Made by a program: the position numbers and the translations under genes
In this document: positions 1-9,973 of the stretch, piece by piece
How the letters are laid out: every line of letters begins with the position of its first letter
How positions within the stretch are numbered: position 1 is the stretch's first letter
Source of the DNA: Melaminivora sp034675505
Lineage (GTDB): Bacteria > Pseudomonadota > Gammaproteobacteria > Burkholderiales > Burkholderiaceae_C
Assembly: GCA_034675505.1 (NCBI GenBank)
Contig: JAUCDD010000045.1
Location: forward strand, 1 to 64,000
Length of the DNA stretch: 64,000 nt
Direction: 5' to 3'
The notes under the pieces: model-generated
The model's input: only the letters and a program-made list of their open reading frames with translations
Told to the model about the DNA's origin: nothing
The model's database searches: none

Positions 1-199
1 CTTAGATGTTTCAGTTCGCTCGGTTCGCCTCGCACACCTATGTATTCAGTGTGCGATACCCTTGCGGGTGGGTTCCCCCATTCAGAAATCTCCAGATAGA
101 ATGCTTCTTCCCAGCTCCCCGAAGCTTATCGCAGGCTATCACGTCTTTCGTCGCCTATCATCGCCAAGGCATCCACCACATGCTCTTAGTCACTTGACC
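1..199 (-). rRNA. rrl: 23S ribosomal RNA, 5' end only
   Basis: On the minus strand the sequence ending at 199 begins GGTCAAGTGACTAAG and continues with the conserved 23S domain I start (GTGGATGCCTTGGCG and the GATAAGCTTCGGGGAGCTGG region). Only about the first 200 nt are present; the gene runs off the left edge. It is the distal gene of the rrn operon whose 16S and spacer tRNAs follow in this window. The 5' boundary is placed by similarity to the E. coli start and could be off by a few bases. Confidence 0.96.
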
Positions 200-472
200 C
201 TATAACTTTGACCCCTTCCCTTGCAGGATAAGGTCGCCATCACCATGATCAAAGACCACTTGCGAGGTCTCGCACCTCGCGCGTGCAAGTTATGCCGTAA
301 TGCCAAATGTGCTTTCTGTCCAAGTATTGCTACTCTTAGAACATTCGTAGTTACTGAACAATTCTGCTGAATCGTTCGTTTTGACGCAATCAAACTAATC
401 GTCACTGGTGGCACGGTGCACCCCTCTCAGGGCGCTTTCCACCAGCAACGCTGATTTGGACTCTATCAATTT

Positions 473-482
473 TTAAAGAACA
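473..482 (-). promoter_or_regulatory. boxA-like antitermination element in the 16S-23S spacer
   Basis: The minus strand reads TGTTCTTTAA here, close to the rrn boxA consensus TGCTCTTTAACA bound by NusB/NusE. It lies in the usual position, between the spacer tRNAs and 23S. No equally good boxA was found in the 16S leader; GTTAACAA near 2580 is only a partial match. The call rests on motif and position. Confidence 0.6.
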
Positions 483-568
483 GCCGATTGATGCGATCAA
501 TGTCGCCTCAACAACGAAACGGTCTATCGCTAAACCGCTTGGGTGTTGATGCCCTTGCCTTGGGGTGT

Positions 569-645
569 TGGTGGAGGATGACGGGATCGAACCGACGACC
601 CCCTGCTTGCAAAGCAGGTGCTCTCCCCAGCTGAGCTAATCCCCC
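569..645 (-). tRNA. tRNA-Ala (anticodon TGC)
   Basis: The minus strand folds as a 77-nt tRNA including an encoded CCA. The acceptor GGGGGAT pairs with ATCCTCC and contains the G3-U70 wobble that is the alanine identity element. The anticodon loop TTTGCAA gives TGC, and the T arm GTTCGATCC is canonical. It is one of the two usual 16S-23S spacer tRNAs. Confidence 0.97.
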
Positions 646-695
646 GTATCCCTTCCATGCCTGTCTCGACCCGCTTGCACAGAAAGAGTTAGGGT

Positions 696-772
696 TGGTG
701 GGTCTAGTTGGGCTCGAACCAACGACCCCCGCCTTATCAAGACGGTGCTCTAACCAGCTGAGCTACAGACCC
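696..772 (-). tRNA. tRNA-Ile (anticodon GAT)
   Basis: The minus strand gives a 77-nt tRNA with an encoded CCA. Acceptor GGGTCTG pairs with TAGACCC, the anticodon loop TTGATAA gives GAT, and the T arm is GTTCGAGCC. It lies between 16S and tRNA-Ala, in the standard 16S-Ile-Ala-23S order. Confidence 0.97.
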
Positions 773-888
773 GGCAAGGCTCCCTCTCGGGCGCTTGTCT
801 GAGATGTGCTCTCAGCCGGCCTCTGTCCTTCCTGACAACCGATAAGTGTGGACGTTGGATTGTTGCGAGTGCCTGTCTGGTTCTCCAG

Positions 889-2417
<1,529 letters not shown>

Positions 2418-2652
2418 GATCTTGAATTTGCGAAGCATCGCTGCTTCTACTCATTTGACGGAAATGAAAGATGCTTGAACATCTTCCAAAACTGTTTCCA
2501 TGAGCGTTTGATGAAGTTCCGAAGAACTTCTTTTTTTCAGGCTCTCGCCATCAAACGCCCACGCTTATCGGCTGTATGTTGTTAACGTACCTGCCGGAGC
2601 TTCCTGCCGGGCGTAGCGCCTGGCCTGTCTCTCCGCTTGCTTCGCCGTGATC
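2418..2652 (-). other. rRNA operon leader
   Basis: This is untranslated leader between the promoter-proximal -10 box and the mature 16S 5' end. Besides a strong hairpin (separate entry) it holds no gene-like reading frame. GTTAACAA on the minus strand near 2580 resembles the 3' half of a boxA. The region presumably supplies the 5' half of the RNase III processing stalk for 16S, but the stalk was not resolved by eye. Confidence 0.6.
2513..2537. other. UUCG-capped hairpin next to an oligo(T) tract in the rrn leader
   Basis: GAAGTTC and GAACTTC form a perfect 7-bp stem. On the minus (rRNA) strand the loop is C(TTCG)G, an extra-stable tetraloop, preceded by seven A. On the plus strand the same element is a stem followed by seven T, the shape of an intrinsic terminator. 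It could block antisense transcription into the promoters or fold as part of the leader. Function is inferred. Confidence 0.5.
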
Positions 2653-2665
2653 AGCGAAGCCTTGA

Positions 2666-2695
2666 ACTATAACAGGTTTCAAAGTAACCTGTCAA
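2666..2695 (-). promoter_or_regulatory. rrn promoter, proximal
   Basis: On the minus strand a perfect -35 TTGACA (2695-2690) and a -10 TATAGT (2671-2666) are separated by 18 bp. The -10 plus downstream discriminator lies in a 19-bp sequence, AGCGAAGCCTTGAACTATA read on the plus strand, repeated exactly in the upstream promoter. It points at the 16S gene 250 bp downstream, as expected for tandem rRNA promoters. Confidence 0.75.
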
Positions 2696-2776
2696 ACTCT
2701 GTGGTCTTTCAACCGCCGCCTCCGATCCGTTTGCAGCACCTCTCAGCACCGCGCCCCGTCAAAAGCGAAGCCTTGA

Positions 2777-2806
2777 ACTATACATCAGAAATCCGATCAG
2801 TTGCAA
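2777..2806 (-). promoter_or_regulatory. rrn promoter, distal
   Basis: On the minus strand -35 TTGCAA (2806-2801) and -10 TATAGT (2782-2777) have the same 18-bp spacing as the proximal promoter 111 bp downstream. The -10/discriminator block (plus strand 2764-2782) is identical to 2653-2671. An A-rich stretch, ATAAAAAAC on the minus strand near 2825, sits where an UP element would lie. Confidence 0.65.
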
Positions 2807-2947
2807 GACTTGAGGGAAGTTTTTTATCTCCGCCCTCCGCTGCAGTCCTGGACCCCGGAAGGTCGTTTGCACTGCAGCAAGCCCGCTAGTATAGCCTGAA
2901 AAATTCGCCTTCGAGCCAGGGATGCGTAATTTTTTCGTAGCCGAGGC

Positions 2948-3484
2948 TCACAGCTTCCATTTTTCCAGCAGGGTGTCCGGCGTCAGGGCGTCGTAGCCCT
3001 CGAACGGCTGGTGGATCCACGGGTTGGAGGGCAGAAACTCGACCGAGTAGTCGGGGGTGAAAGTTGAAAAGCCCTTGGTCCAGATGACGGCGCTGCGCAG
3101 CTCGGTGATCGGCGCATAGTTGTTCTTGAGCATCTGGATCACTGCATTCAAGGTGTGGCCTGAGTCCGCCAGGTCGTCCACCAGCAGCACCCGGCCGGCA
3201 ATTTCACCCTTGGGCGTGGTGATGAAGCGGGCGATGTCCAGGTGCCCCTGAACCGTGCCCGACTCGGCGCGGTAGGAGCTGGTGGACATGATGGCCAGGG
3301 GTTTGTCGAAAATCCGGCTCAGGATGTCTCCGGGGCGCAGGCCGCCTCGCGCCAGGCACAGGATGGTGTCGAATTGCCAGCCTGACTGGTACACCTTGAG
3401 CGCCAGCTTCTCTATCAGGTTGTGGTACTCGTCGTAGCTCACATAAAGATGTTTGCCGTCTTCTGTCAGCATCGCTTGCTCCAT
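2948..3484 (-). CDS. Purine-type phosphoribosyltransferase (hypoxanthine/xanthine-guanine class)
   Basis: The 178-residue cytoplasmic protein should join a free purine base to PRPP to make a nucleotide (salvage). The diagnostic PRPP loop VLLVDDLADSGHTL is at about residues 99-112, and LARGGL near 44-49 fits the second PRTase signature. Residues before Met5 are poorly constrained, so the start could be internal. It lies 61 bp downstream of purA on the same strand, pairing purine salvage with AMP synthesis. The exact base specificity cannot be read from the sequence, so no symbol is given. Confidence 0.85.
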   Translation of the reverse strand: MEQAMLTEDGKHLYVSYDEYHNLIEKLALKVYQSGWQFDTILCLARGGLRPGDILSRIFDKPLAIMSTSSYRAESGTVQGHLDIARFITTPKGEIAGRVLLVDDLADSGHTLNAVIQMLKNNYAPITELRSAVIWTKGFSTFTPDYSVEFLPSNPWIHQPFEGYDALTPDTLLEKWKL

Positions 3485-3540
3485 AATTGATAGCTACAGG
3501 CCGCGTGCCCTTGCGGGCAATCGCCTTTTTTGCCGAAAAT
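3485..3540. repeat. Dispersed ATAGCT-type intergenic repeat, copy 1
   Basis: The gap between the phosphoribosyltransferase and purA holds TTGATAGCTA at one end, then GCCC-TTGC-GGGC as a small hairpin and an A/T-rich end. It matches the layout of copies at 14866, 38590, 41526, 53838, 57488 and 62428, although its GC core is the most divergent. The family is degenerate and confined to gaps. Confidence 0.5.
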
Positions 3541-3545
3541 TGAAG

Positions 3546-4922
3546 TTACCCAGCCTGGTAGGGATTGCGCCGCAGGATGGTGTGGTCGCGGTCCGGGCTG
3601 GTGGAAATCATGGCGATCGGCACGCCAGTCACCTGCTCGATACGCTCCAGGTAGCTGCGCGCGTTGGCCGGCAGCTCTTCGTAGCGCGTGATGCCCACCG
3701 TGCTTTCGCTCCAGCCGGGCACCTGCTCGTAAACAGGGACGCAACGCGCAATTTCTTCAGCTCCCATGGGCAGCAGGTCGATACGCTCGCCGTCCAGCTC
3801 ATACCCCACGCACAAGGACAGCTCCTGCAGTCCGTCCAGCACGTCAAGTTTGGTGATGCACAGTCCCGACAGGCCATTGACCTGCGCGCTGCGCTTGAGC
3901 AACGCAGCATCGAACCAGCCGCAGCGGCGGCTGCGCCCGGTCGTCACACCGCGCTCGGCGCCCACGGTGCTCATGTGATAGCCCGGCGTGCCCGGCTTTT
4001 CCCAGTCCAGTTCCGTTGGGAAGGGGCCGCCGCCCACCCGCGTGCAGTAGGCCTTGGTGATGCCCAGGACGTAGTGCAGCATTCCTGGGCCTACGCCCGA
4101 GCCTGCGGCGGCATTACCCGCGACGCAATTGCTGGAAGTGACGTAGGGGTAGGTGCCGTGGTCCACATCCAGCAAGGTTCCCTGCGCGCCCTCGAACAGC
4201 AGGTGGGCGCCGGCGATGTGGGCCTCGTTCAATTCCCGCGAGACGTCGGCCATCATGGGCCGCAGCAGCTGCGCATGGCGCATGGCCTCTTCATACACAG
4301 GCTCGAACTGCACCCGGCCTTCGTTGATATAGGGCTTCAGCGCATCGCCGAACTGGAATTTCTCCGAGCCCAGGAAGGTCGTGAGCACGTGGTTGTGCAG
4401 CTCCAGCAGCTCGCGCAGCTTGGCGGCAAAGCGCTCGGGATGCTTCAGGTCCTGGACCCTCAAGGCACGGCGCGCGATCTTGTCCTCGTAGGCGGGCCCG
4501 ATGCCGCGGCCTGTGGTGCCGATTTTTTCCACACCGCCTTGTTCGCGCGCCGCTTCGCGCGCCACGTCCAGCGCAGCGTGAAAGGGCAGGATGAGCGGGC
4601 AGGCCTCGCTCACCCGCAAGCGCGAACGCACTTCGACGCCGGCCTTCTCCAGCCCGGCGATTTCCTCGAACAGCTTGGCTGCGGACAGCACCACCCCGTT
4701 GCCGATGTAGCACTTCACCCCCGGGCGCATGATGCCGCTCGGGATGAGGTGCAGGGCCGTCTTGACGCCATTGATGACCAGAGTGTGCCCGGCGTTGTGC
4801 CCTCCCTGGAACCGAACCACGCCTTGCGCGCTTTCGGTCAGCCAGTCCACCAGCTTGCCCTTGCCCTCATCGCCCCACTGCGTGCCGACGACGACGACGT
4901 TGCGCCCTTTGCTTGCCTGCAT
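3546..4922 (-). CDS. purA: Adenylosuccinate synthetase
   Basis: PurA couples GTP hydrolysis to joining IMP with aspartate, the first committed step to AMP. The 458-residue product has the nucleotide loop GDEGKGK at residues 17-23, GGHNAGHTLV near 40-49 and the conserved TTGRGIGPAY segment near 137-146. The length is slightly above the usual 430-445. It follows hisZ by 32 bp and precedes a phosphoribosyltransferase, so the three probably form one transcription unit. There is no strong ribosome-binding site before the ATG. Confidence 0.97.
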   Translation of the reverse strand: MQASKGRNVVVVGTQWGDEGKGKLVDWLTESAQGVVRFQGGHNAGHTLVINGVKTALHLIPSGIMRPGVKCYIGNGVVLSAAKLFEEIAGLEKAGVEVRSRLRVSEACPLILPFHAALDVAREAAREQGGVEKIGTTGRGIGPAYEDKIARRALRVQDLKHPERFAAKLRELLELHNHVLTTFLGSEKFQFGDALKPYINEGRVQFEPVYEEAMRHAQLLRPMMADVSRELNEAHIAGAHLLFEGAQGTLLDVDHGTYPYVTSSNCVAGNAAAGSGVGPGMLHYVLGITKAYCTRVGGGPFPTELDWEKPGTPGYHMSTVGAERGVTTGRSRRCGWFDAALLKRSAQVNGLSGLCITKLDVLDGLQELSLCVGYELDGERIDLLPMGAEEIARCVPVYEQVPGWSESTVGITRYEELPANARSYLERIEQVTGVPIAMISTSPDRDHTILRRNPYQAG

Positions 4923-4954
4923 GTCAAACCCGATCCAAAGCTAAAAAAACCAAA

Positions 4955-6103
4955 TCAAAGCGGCCGCACCTGCCACTGGCCGCCTTCATGCACCAGTTCA
5001 CGGTCGCAGCAAAATTCATCAACCTCGCTGCCATGGCCCGACAGCAGGCATACCACGGTCTCGCCCTGGCGGCGCAGTGCCGCCACCGCGGCTGCCATCT
5101 CGGCGCCGCCTGCCCAGGGCGCGCGAATCGCCGCCCTGAGCGCGCGCGGCGCCACCACGCCGACGAGTTGCTTGACGTCCAGGCTGAAGCCTGCAGCTGG
5201 CCGGTTGCGCCCAAAGGCAGCTCCCACCTCGTCATAGCGCCCGCCCCGCACCAAAGCGTCGCTGGCCCCAGGGGTGTAGATCGCAAAACGCGTGCCGCTG
5301 TAGTAGGCGTAGCCGCGCAGGTCAGCCAGGTCGAAGGTAACCCCGGCGCCTTCCACACGGGCGGCAATCTCTCTCAAATCCGATAGCGCTTGAGCAAGGC
5401 CGGGCGACGGCGCGAGGGCCTTTTCGGCCTCATCCAGGACTTTTGCGTCGCCATACAGCTGCAGCAGGGCCAGCAAGCCTTGCCGCGAGGCGGCCGGGAA
5501 GTCGCGCGTCAGCCTCGCAAGTTCGCTGGCGTCTTTGGCAGCCAGCGCCGCATGCACCTGGGCCAGGGCGGCCATGCCGACGGGCACGCCGGCCAGCAGG
5601 CTGCGCACGATCCGCACGTCTGCCAGGTCGACACTCATCTGGGGCACCTGCGCCACCCGCAAGCACTGCAGCGCCACTAGTACGGCTTCGATGTCGGCCT
5701 CGATACCGGCGTGCCCGTAAATTTCCGCACCGAATTGCAGAGGCTCGCGCGTGGCGTGGGGGCGATCCGGTCGGGTGTGCAGCACGGGGCCGCAATAGCA
5801 CAGGCGCGTCACGCCGCGGCGGTTGAGCAAATGCGCGTCGATGCGCGCCACCTGCTGCGTCGTATCGGCGCGCAGTCCCAGCGAACGGCCGGACAGTTGG
5901 TCGACCAGCTTGAATGTCTGCAGGTCGAGCGCCTCGCCCGCGCCGCTCAACAGCGAATCCAGGTGCTCCAGCAGGGGCGGCATGACCAACTCATAGCCGT
6001 AACTGCGCGCCGTGTCGAGCAGCCCGCGGCGCAGTTCTTCGATGTGCCGGGCCTCTGAGGGCAGGACATCGGCAATGTGATCCGGCAGGACCCAGGCAGA
6101 CAT
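4955..6103 (-). CDS. hisZ: ATP phosphoribosyltransferase regulatory subunit
   Basis: HisZ is a catalytically dead paralogue of histidyl-tRNA synthetase that forms an octamer with the short form of HisG and makes it sensitive to histidine. The 382-residue protein shows the class II synthetase fold (YGYELVMPPLLEHLDSL near 36-50, RADTTQQVARIDAH near 79-92) without a full HisRS C-terminal anticodon domain. The true hisS is elsewhere in the window (13540-14829), which supports the HisZ reading. hisG is not in the window. It is co-oriented with hflKC upstream and purA downstream. Confidence 0.93.
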   Translation of the reverse strand: MSAWVLPDHIADVLPSEARHIEELRRGLLDTARSYGYELVMPPLLEHLDSLLSGAGEALDLQTFKLVDQLSGRSLGLRADTTQQVARIDAHLLNRRGVTRLCYCGPVLHTRPDRPHATREPLQFGAEIYGHAGIEADIEAVLVALQCLRVAQVPQMSVDLADVRIVRSLLAGVPVGMAALAQVHAALAAKDASELARLTRDFPAASRQGLLALLQLYGDAKVLDEAEKALAPSPGLAQALSDLREIAARVEGAGVTFDLADLRGYAYYSGTRFAIYTPGASDALVRGGRYDEVGAAFGRNRPAAGFSLDVKQLVGVVAPRALRAAIRAPWAGGAEMAAAVAALRRQGETVVCLLSGHGSEVDEFCCDRELVHEGGQWQVRPL

Positions 6104-6177
6104 GGAAAGGGCAAGCTGTTAAAAACGTGATTCTATCGGCTGGACAGGCCCGGGCCCGGTCGCCAGCCCACGGGGGC

Positions 6178-6372
6178 TCAGGACAGCAGCAGCAGGCAGG
6201 CGCCGGCCAGCATGCTGGCCAGGCCAAAGAAACGTATTTGCCCATCGCGCAGCTGCAGCAGCTGCGCAAACATGCGCCGCCAGCCACTTGGCGAGAGGAA
6301 GGGCAGCAGCCCTTCAATCAGCAGCACCAGCCCCAGCGCAGCGCCGATGCTGCCAATCCATTCCACGTCCAC
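6178..6372 (-). CDS. Small inner-membrane protein, DUF2065 (YjeT-like)
   Basis: This 64-residue protein has two hydrophobic segments (about residues 7-26 and 46-63) separated by a short polar stretch rich in Q and R. DUF2065 proteins (E. coli YjeT) typically lie next to hflC, as here: the start codon abuts the hflC stop with no gap. Its biochemical role is unknown. Co-transcription with hflKC suggests a link to the HflKC membrane complex, but that is inference. Confidence 0.85.
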   Translation of the reverse strand: MDVEWIGSIGAALGLVLLIEGLLPFLSPSGWRRMFAQLLQLRDGQIRFFGLASMLAGACLLLLS

Positions 6373-7275
6373 CTAGCGGCCGCCAGATGCGGCAGAGGAG
6401 CCAGGAGTGCGCATGGACTTGAAGAAATCGCTGGAAGCCGGATCCAGCACCAGCACGTCGCTCTTGCGGTTGAAGCTGGCCTTGTAGGCCTCCAGGCTGC
6501 GGTAGAACTGCGCAAACTGGGGATCCCGGCTGAACGCCTCGCCATACGTGCGGGCCGCTTCCGCGTCTCCCTCGCCCTTGACCTTTTGCGCATCGCGATA
6601 AGCGTTGGCGATGGCGATTTCGCGCTGGCGGTCGGCGTCGGCACGGATCTTCTCGCCCTCGGCCGCGCCGGTGGAGCGCAGCTCGTTGGCCACGCGCTTG
6701 CGCTCGGCCTCCATCCGGCGATAGACCGACTCGGTGATGGCTTCGACGTAGTCCACGCGGGTGATGCGCACATCCACCACGTCCACCCCCCAGGGCTTGG
6801 CGCCGCGCACGGACTCCAGCACCTCGCGCTTGACGTCGGACATCAGCGCGTCGCGCTTGGCCGAAATCAGCTCGCGCACCGTGCGGCGGTTGATTTCCTC
6901 CTGGAAGGCATTGCGCACCACGCGGTTGAGCTGCAAGGCGCCCGCATTTTCATCCAGGCCGACGTTGCGGATGTACTCCGAGGGATCGGTGATGCGCCAG
7001 CGCACGTACCAGTCGATGACCACGCGCTGCTTCTCGGCCGTCAGCATGGACTCTGTCTCCGAGCTGTCCAGCGTCAGCAGCCGCTTGTCGATGTAGCGCA
7101 CGTTCTGAAAAGGCGGCGGGAGCTTGAAGTTCAGGCCCGGCTCGGTGATGACTTCCTTGATCTGGCCCAGTGCATAGACGACGCCGAATTGGCGCTGATC
7201 CACCACGAAGAGCATGGAGCTGAGCAGGGCCAGCAGCACCAGCGCGCTGGTGGCAATGAATCCGATTCTGTTCAC
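6373..7275 (-). CDS. hflC: HflC, SPFH-domain subunit of the HflKC protease modulator
   Basis: The 300-residue protein has one N-terminal membrane segment (about residues 7-25) followed by a band-7/SPFH domain (VVDQRQFGVVYALG onward) and a charged helical stretch. With HflK it forms the large periplasmic cage around the FtsH protease. The conserved DVRITRVDY-type segment and the alanine/glutamate-rich coil near the C terminus are present. It starts 12 bp after the hflK stop. Confidence 0.95.
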   Translation of the reverse strand: MNRIGFIATSALVLLALLSSMLFVVDQRQFGVVYALGQIKEVITEPGLNFKLPPPFQNVRYIDKRLLTLDSSETESMLTAEKQRVVIDWYVRWRITDPSEYIRNVGLDENAGALQLNRVVRNAFQEEINRRTVRELISAKRDALMSDVKREVLESVRGAKPWGVDVVDVRITRVDYVEAITESVYRRMEAERKRVANELRSTGAAEGEKIRADADRQREIAIANAYRDAQKVKGEGDAEAARTYGEAFSRDPQFAQFYRSLEAYKASFNRKSDVLVLDPASSDFFKSMRTPGSSAASGGR

Positions 7276-7287
7276 GCGGCTGTTCTC

Positions 7288-8610
7288 CTATCGGGACTCA
7301 CGGTCGCGCGAGCGGGCGTCCCGCGCACGCGGGTCACTGCCTGCCATCGCTGGCTGCGACGTGGCCGGCCTGGCCGGCTGCGCCAGGCCCGGGGTGCCGG
7401 CGGCAGCGTCTGCCCCGGCGGCCGGGGTGGACGATGCCTGGGCGACGTTTTGCATGATCTTGTCCAGCGGCAGGTACAGCAGGTTGGAGCCCTGGCGCGA
7501 ATCCACCAGGACCTTGGTGACGTTGCTGTATATCTGCTGCATGGTTTCCAGGTACAGCCGGTCGCGGGTGACCTGGGGCGCCTTCTGGTATTCGGTCAGC
7601 ACGGAGGCGAAGCGCTGCGCATCGCCTTGTGCCTGGGCCACGATGCGCGCCTTGTAGGCGGCCGCCTCCTCGCCCAGGCGCGAGGCCGCGCCCACGGCGC
7701 GTGGCACCACGTCGTTGGCGTAGGCCTGCGCTTCGTTCTTGGCGCGCTCGCGCTCCTGTCCAGCCTTCAGCACGTCATCGAACGCCGCCTGCACCTGCTC
7801 GGGCGGACGCACGCCGCCCTGCTGCAGGTTGATGCCGACGACCTCGACACCGACGTGGTAGCGATCGAGGATGGATTGCATGAGCTTGCGCACACGCGGC
7901 GCGATCTGGTCGCGCTCCTCGGCCAGGGCTGCATCCATGCGCATCTTGCCCACTACCTCGCGCACTGCGGTCTCCGCCACCTGCACCACGGCACCGCCAG
8001 GGTCGCGGCTTTCGAACAGCCAGGCCCGGGCGTCGTTCAGGCGGTACTGCACGGCAAACTTGATCTCGACGATATTTTCGTCTTCGGTCAACATGGCGGA
8101 TTCGCGCAGGCCAGTGCTCTTGATGATGCTGTCGCGCCCCACGTCCACCGAACGAATCTGGGTGACGAATACCGTCTCATGCCGCTGGATGGGATAGGGC
8201 AGGCGCCAGTTGAAGCCGGCATTCACGGTGCTCTTGTACTTGCCGAACTGGGTGATGACCGCCTGCTGGCCTTCCTGCACGATGAAGAAACCGGTGCCAA
8301 GCCAGATCACCGCGGCAATGGCCACGATCAGGCCCAGGCCTACGCCCGCGTTCTTCATGTCAGGCTGAAAACCGCCACCCCCACCGCCCGGTGCGGGCCG
8401 GCGCCCTCCGCCGCCTCCCCGCCCGCCGAACAGGCCGCTCAGCTTGCGGTTCAGGTCACGCCACAGCTCATCCAGGTCGGGCGGTTGCCCCCCCGGGCCG
8501 TTGCGGTTGCCGCGCGGCGGCTCGCCCCCCGGACGCTCGGGATCGGGACGCGCGTCCCCTTCGTTGCCATCGTCGCTGCGGCCCCAGCGCGGGTCGTTGA
8601 GGTTGAACAT
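7288..8610 (-). CDS. hflK: HflK, SPFH-domain subunit of the HflKC protease modulator
   Basis: HflK pairs with HflC in the inner membrane to restrain FtsH. From the ATG at 8610 the protein begins MFNLNDPRWG, matching the family's N-terminal pattern. In-frame starts at 8667 and 8727 would add 19 or 39 residues. A glycine/proline-rich cytoplasmic N-terminus with GGRGGGGGRR precedes the membrane segment (VGLGLIVAIAAVIWLGTGFF) and the SPFH domain. The C-terminus is Ala/Pro-rich and ends in a basic tail. It lies between hflX and hflC, as in many Proteobacteria. Confidence 0.94.
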   Translation of the reverse strand: MFNLNDPRWGRSDDGNEGDARPDPERPGGEPPRGNRNGPGGQPPDLDELWRDLNRKLSGLFGGRGGGGGRRPAPGGGGGGFQPDMKNAGVGLGLIVAIAAVIWLGTGFFIVQEGQQAVITQFGKYKSTVNAGFNWRLPYPIQRHETVFVTQIRSVDVGRDSIIKSTGLRESAMLTEDENIVEIKFAVQYRLNDARAWLFESRDPGGAVVQVAETAVREVVGKMRMDAALAEERDQIAPRVRKLMQSILDRYHVGVEVVGINLQQGGVRPPEQVQAAFDDVLKAGQERERAKNEAQAYANDVVPRAVGAASRLGEEAAAYKARIVAQAQGDAQRFASVLTEYQKAPQVTRDRLYLETMQQIYSNVTKVLVDSRQGSNLLYLPLDKIMQNVAQASSTPAAGADAAAGTPGLAQPARPATSQPAMAGSDPRARDARSRDRESR

Positions 8611-8727
8611 CCCCCGGATGCGCGCCGGCAGCGAGGCCTGGCGCCAGGAGCGGTTAGGAAGGTTCATGCGCTTGGTTTCTCTTGCTTCTTGGAGTGTCGG
8701 AAAAAAGGCAGACGGCATTGTGCCCAA

Positions 8728-9906
8728 TCAGTCCGCCGCACTCGGCAATTGGGCCTCCTGCGCTGGGGGCATCGGCTCGCGTGTGCGCAGCACCATGGCC
8801 GCGAGCTGCTCGCGCAATGCCGCCATGCCGCTGCCGGTGCGCGCGCTCACGAACAACCGCGGCACGGCGCGTCCATCGATCTCGTACTCGTCGAGCAAGG
8901 CCGCCGGCTGCGCACCCGGCGCCACCGCATCGAGCTTATTGAACACCAGTAGCTGCGCGATGCCGGCGGCGCCGATTTCCTGCAACACCTTTTGCACCTG
9001 CGCGATCTGTTCCGTGTAGCCAGGGTTGGAGGCATCGACAACGTGCAGCAGCAGGTCGGCGTCCACCGCCTCCTGCAAGGTCGCCTCGAACGCGTCGACC
9101 AGGCCGTGCGGCAGGTCGCGGATGAAACCCACGGTATCGGACAGGGACACCGAGCCCACGCCCTCGCCCAGATAAAGCTGGCGCGTGGTGGTATCGAGCG
9201 TGGCAAACAGCTGGTCAGCTGCATAGGCGCGGGCCTTGACCAGCGCATTGAACAAGGTGGACTTGCCGGCGTTGGTATAGCCCACGATGGAGATGTTGAA
9301 GGTCTCGCGGCGCTCGCGCTGGCGCCGCTGGGTGCCGCGCTGGCGCTTGACCTTGACCAGGCGTTCGCGCGTGCGCTTGATGGCATCGTCGATCATGCGG
9401 CGGTCCAGCTCGATCTGGCGTTCGCCCGGCCCGCCGCGTGCGCCAATGCCGCCGCGCTGGCGCTCCAGGTGCGACCAGCGGCGCACCAGCCGTGTGGACA
9501 GATATTGCAGCCGCGCCAGCTCCACCTGCAGCTTGCCCTCGTGGCTGCGCGCGCGTTGCGCGAAGATTTCCAGGATCAGCAGCGTCCGGTCGTTCACCGG
9601 CAGGCCGAGGTGGCGCTCCAGGTTGCGCTGCTGCGCCGGGCTCAGGGCCTGGTCAAACAACACTTCCTGGGCGCCATGCATCTGCGCCAGCAGGCGGATT
9701 TCATCGGCCTTGCCGCTGCCCACGAACAGCGCGGCGTCTGGCACCTTGCGCTTGCACGCCAGGCGGGCCACCGGATGCAGGCCGGCGGTCTGGGCCAGCA
9801 GGCCCAGCTCTTCGAGTTCGCCGTCGAAATGCGGCAGGCCAAAATCCACGCCGACCAACAAGACCGGCGTGGGTGGGCCCTCAAAAGGATGTTCAGTAAT
9901 GGTCAA
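8728..9906 (-). CDS. hflX: Ribosome-rescue GTPase HflX
   Basis: HflX binds the 50S subunit and splits stalled 70S ribosomes, notably in heat stress. The 392-residue protein has the HflX N-terminal domain, the glycine-rich linker GGIGARGGPGE near 157-167, an arginine-rich helix, and a G domain with GYTNAGKST near 213-221, DTVGF and NKLD. The longest frame starts with TTG at 9906. No ATG or GTG lies before the conserved VGVDFGLPHFD segment, so TTG is probably the real start. It lies between hfq and hflK, the classic hfq-hflX-hflK-hflC string. Confidence 0.95.
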   Translation of the reverse strand: MTITEHPFEGPPTPVLLVGVDFGLPHFDGELEELGLLAQTAGLHPVARLACKRKVPDAALFVGSGKADEIRLLAQMHGAQEVLFDQALSPAQQRNLERHLGLPVNDRTLLILEIFAQRARSHEGKLQVELARLQYLSTRLVRRWSHLERQRGGIGARGGPGERQIELDRRMIDDAIKRTRERLVKVKRQRGTQRRQRERRETFNISIVGYTNAGKSTLFNALVKARAYAADQLFATLDTTTRQLYLGEGVGSVSLSDTVGFIRDLPHGLVDAFEATLQEAVDADLLLHVVDASNPGYTEQIAQVQKVLQEIGAAGIAQLLVFNKLDAVAPGAQPAALLDEYEIDGRAVPRLFVSARTGSGMAALREQLAAMVLRTREPMPPAQEAQLPSAAD

Positions 9907-9973
9907 GACCGCAGGCGCGGGTAGGTCGCAGCGCGGGGAGTGCGGCGCGACGGGGCGCCGCCAAGTGGGGGGT

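Noticed and set aside
3453..5237. 594-codon plus-strand open frame opposite purA
   Set aside because: It is antisense to purA, hisZ and the phosphoribosyltransferase, with histidine/alanine/arginine-rich nonsense composition and no family match. It is a high-GC shadow frame.
6127..8952. 941-codon plus-strand open frame opposite hflC-hflK
   Set aside because: A shadow of three well-supported minus-strand genes; low-complexity and without motifs.
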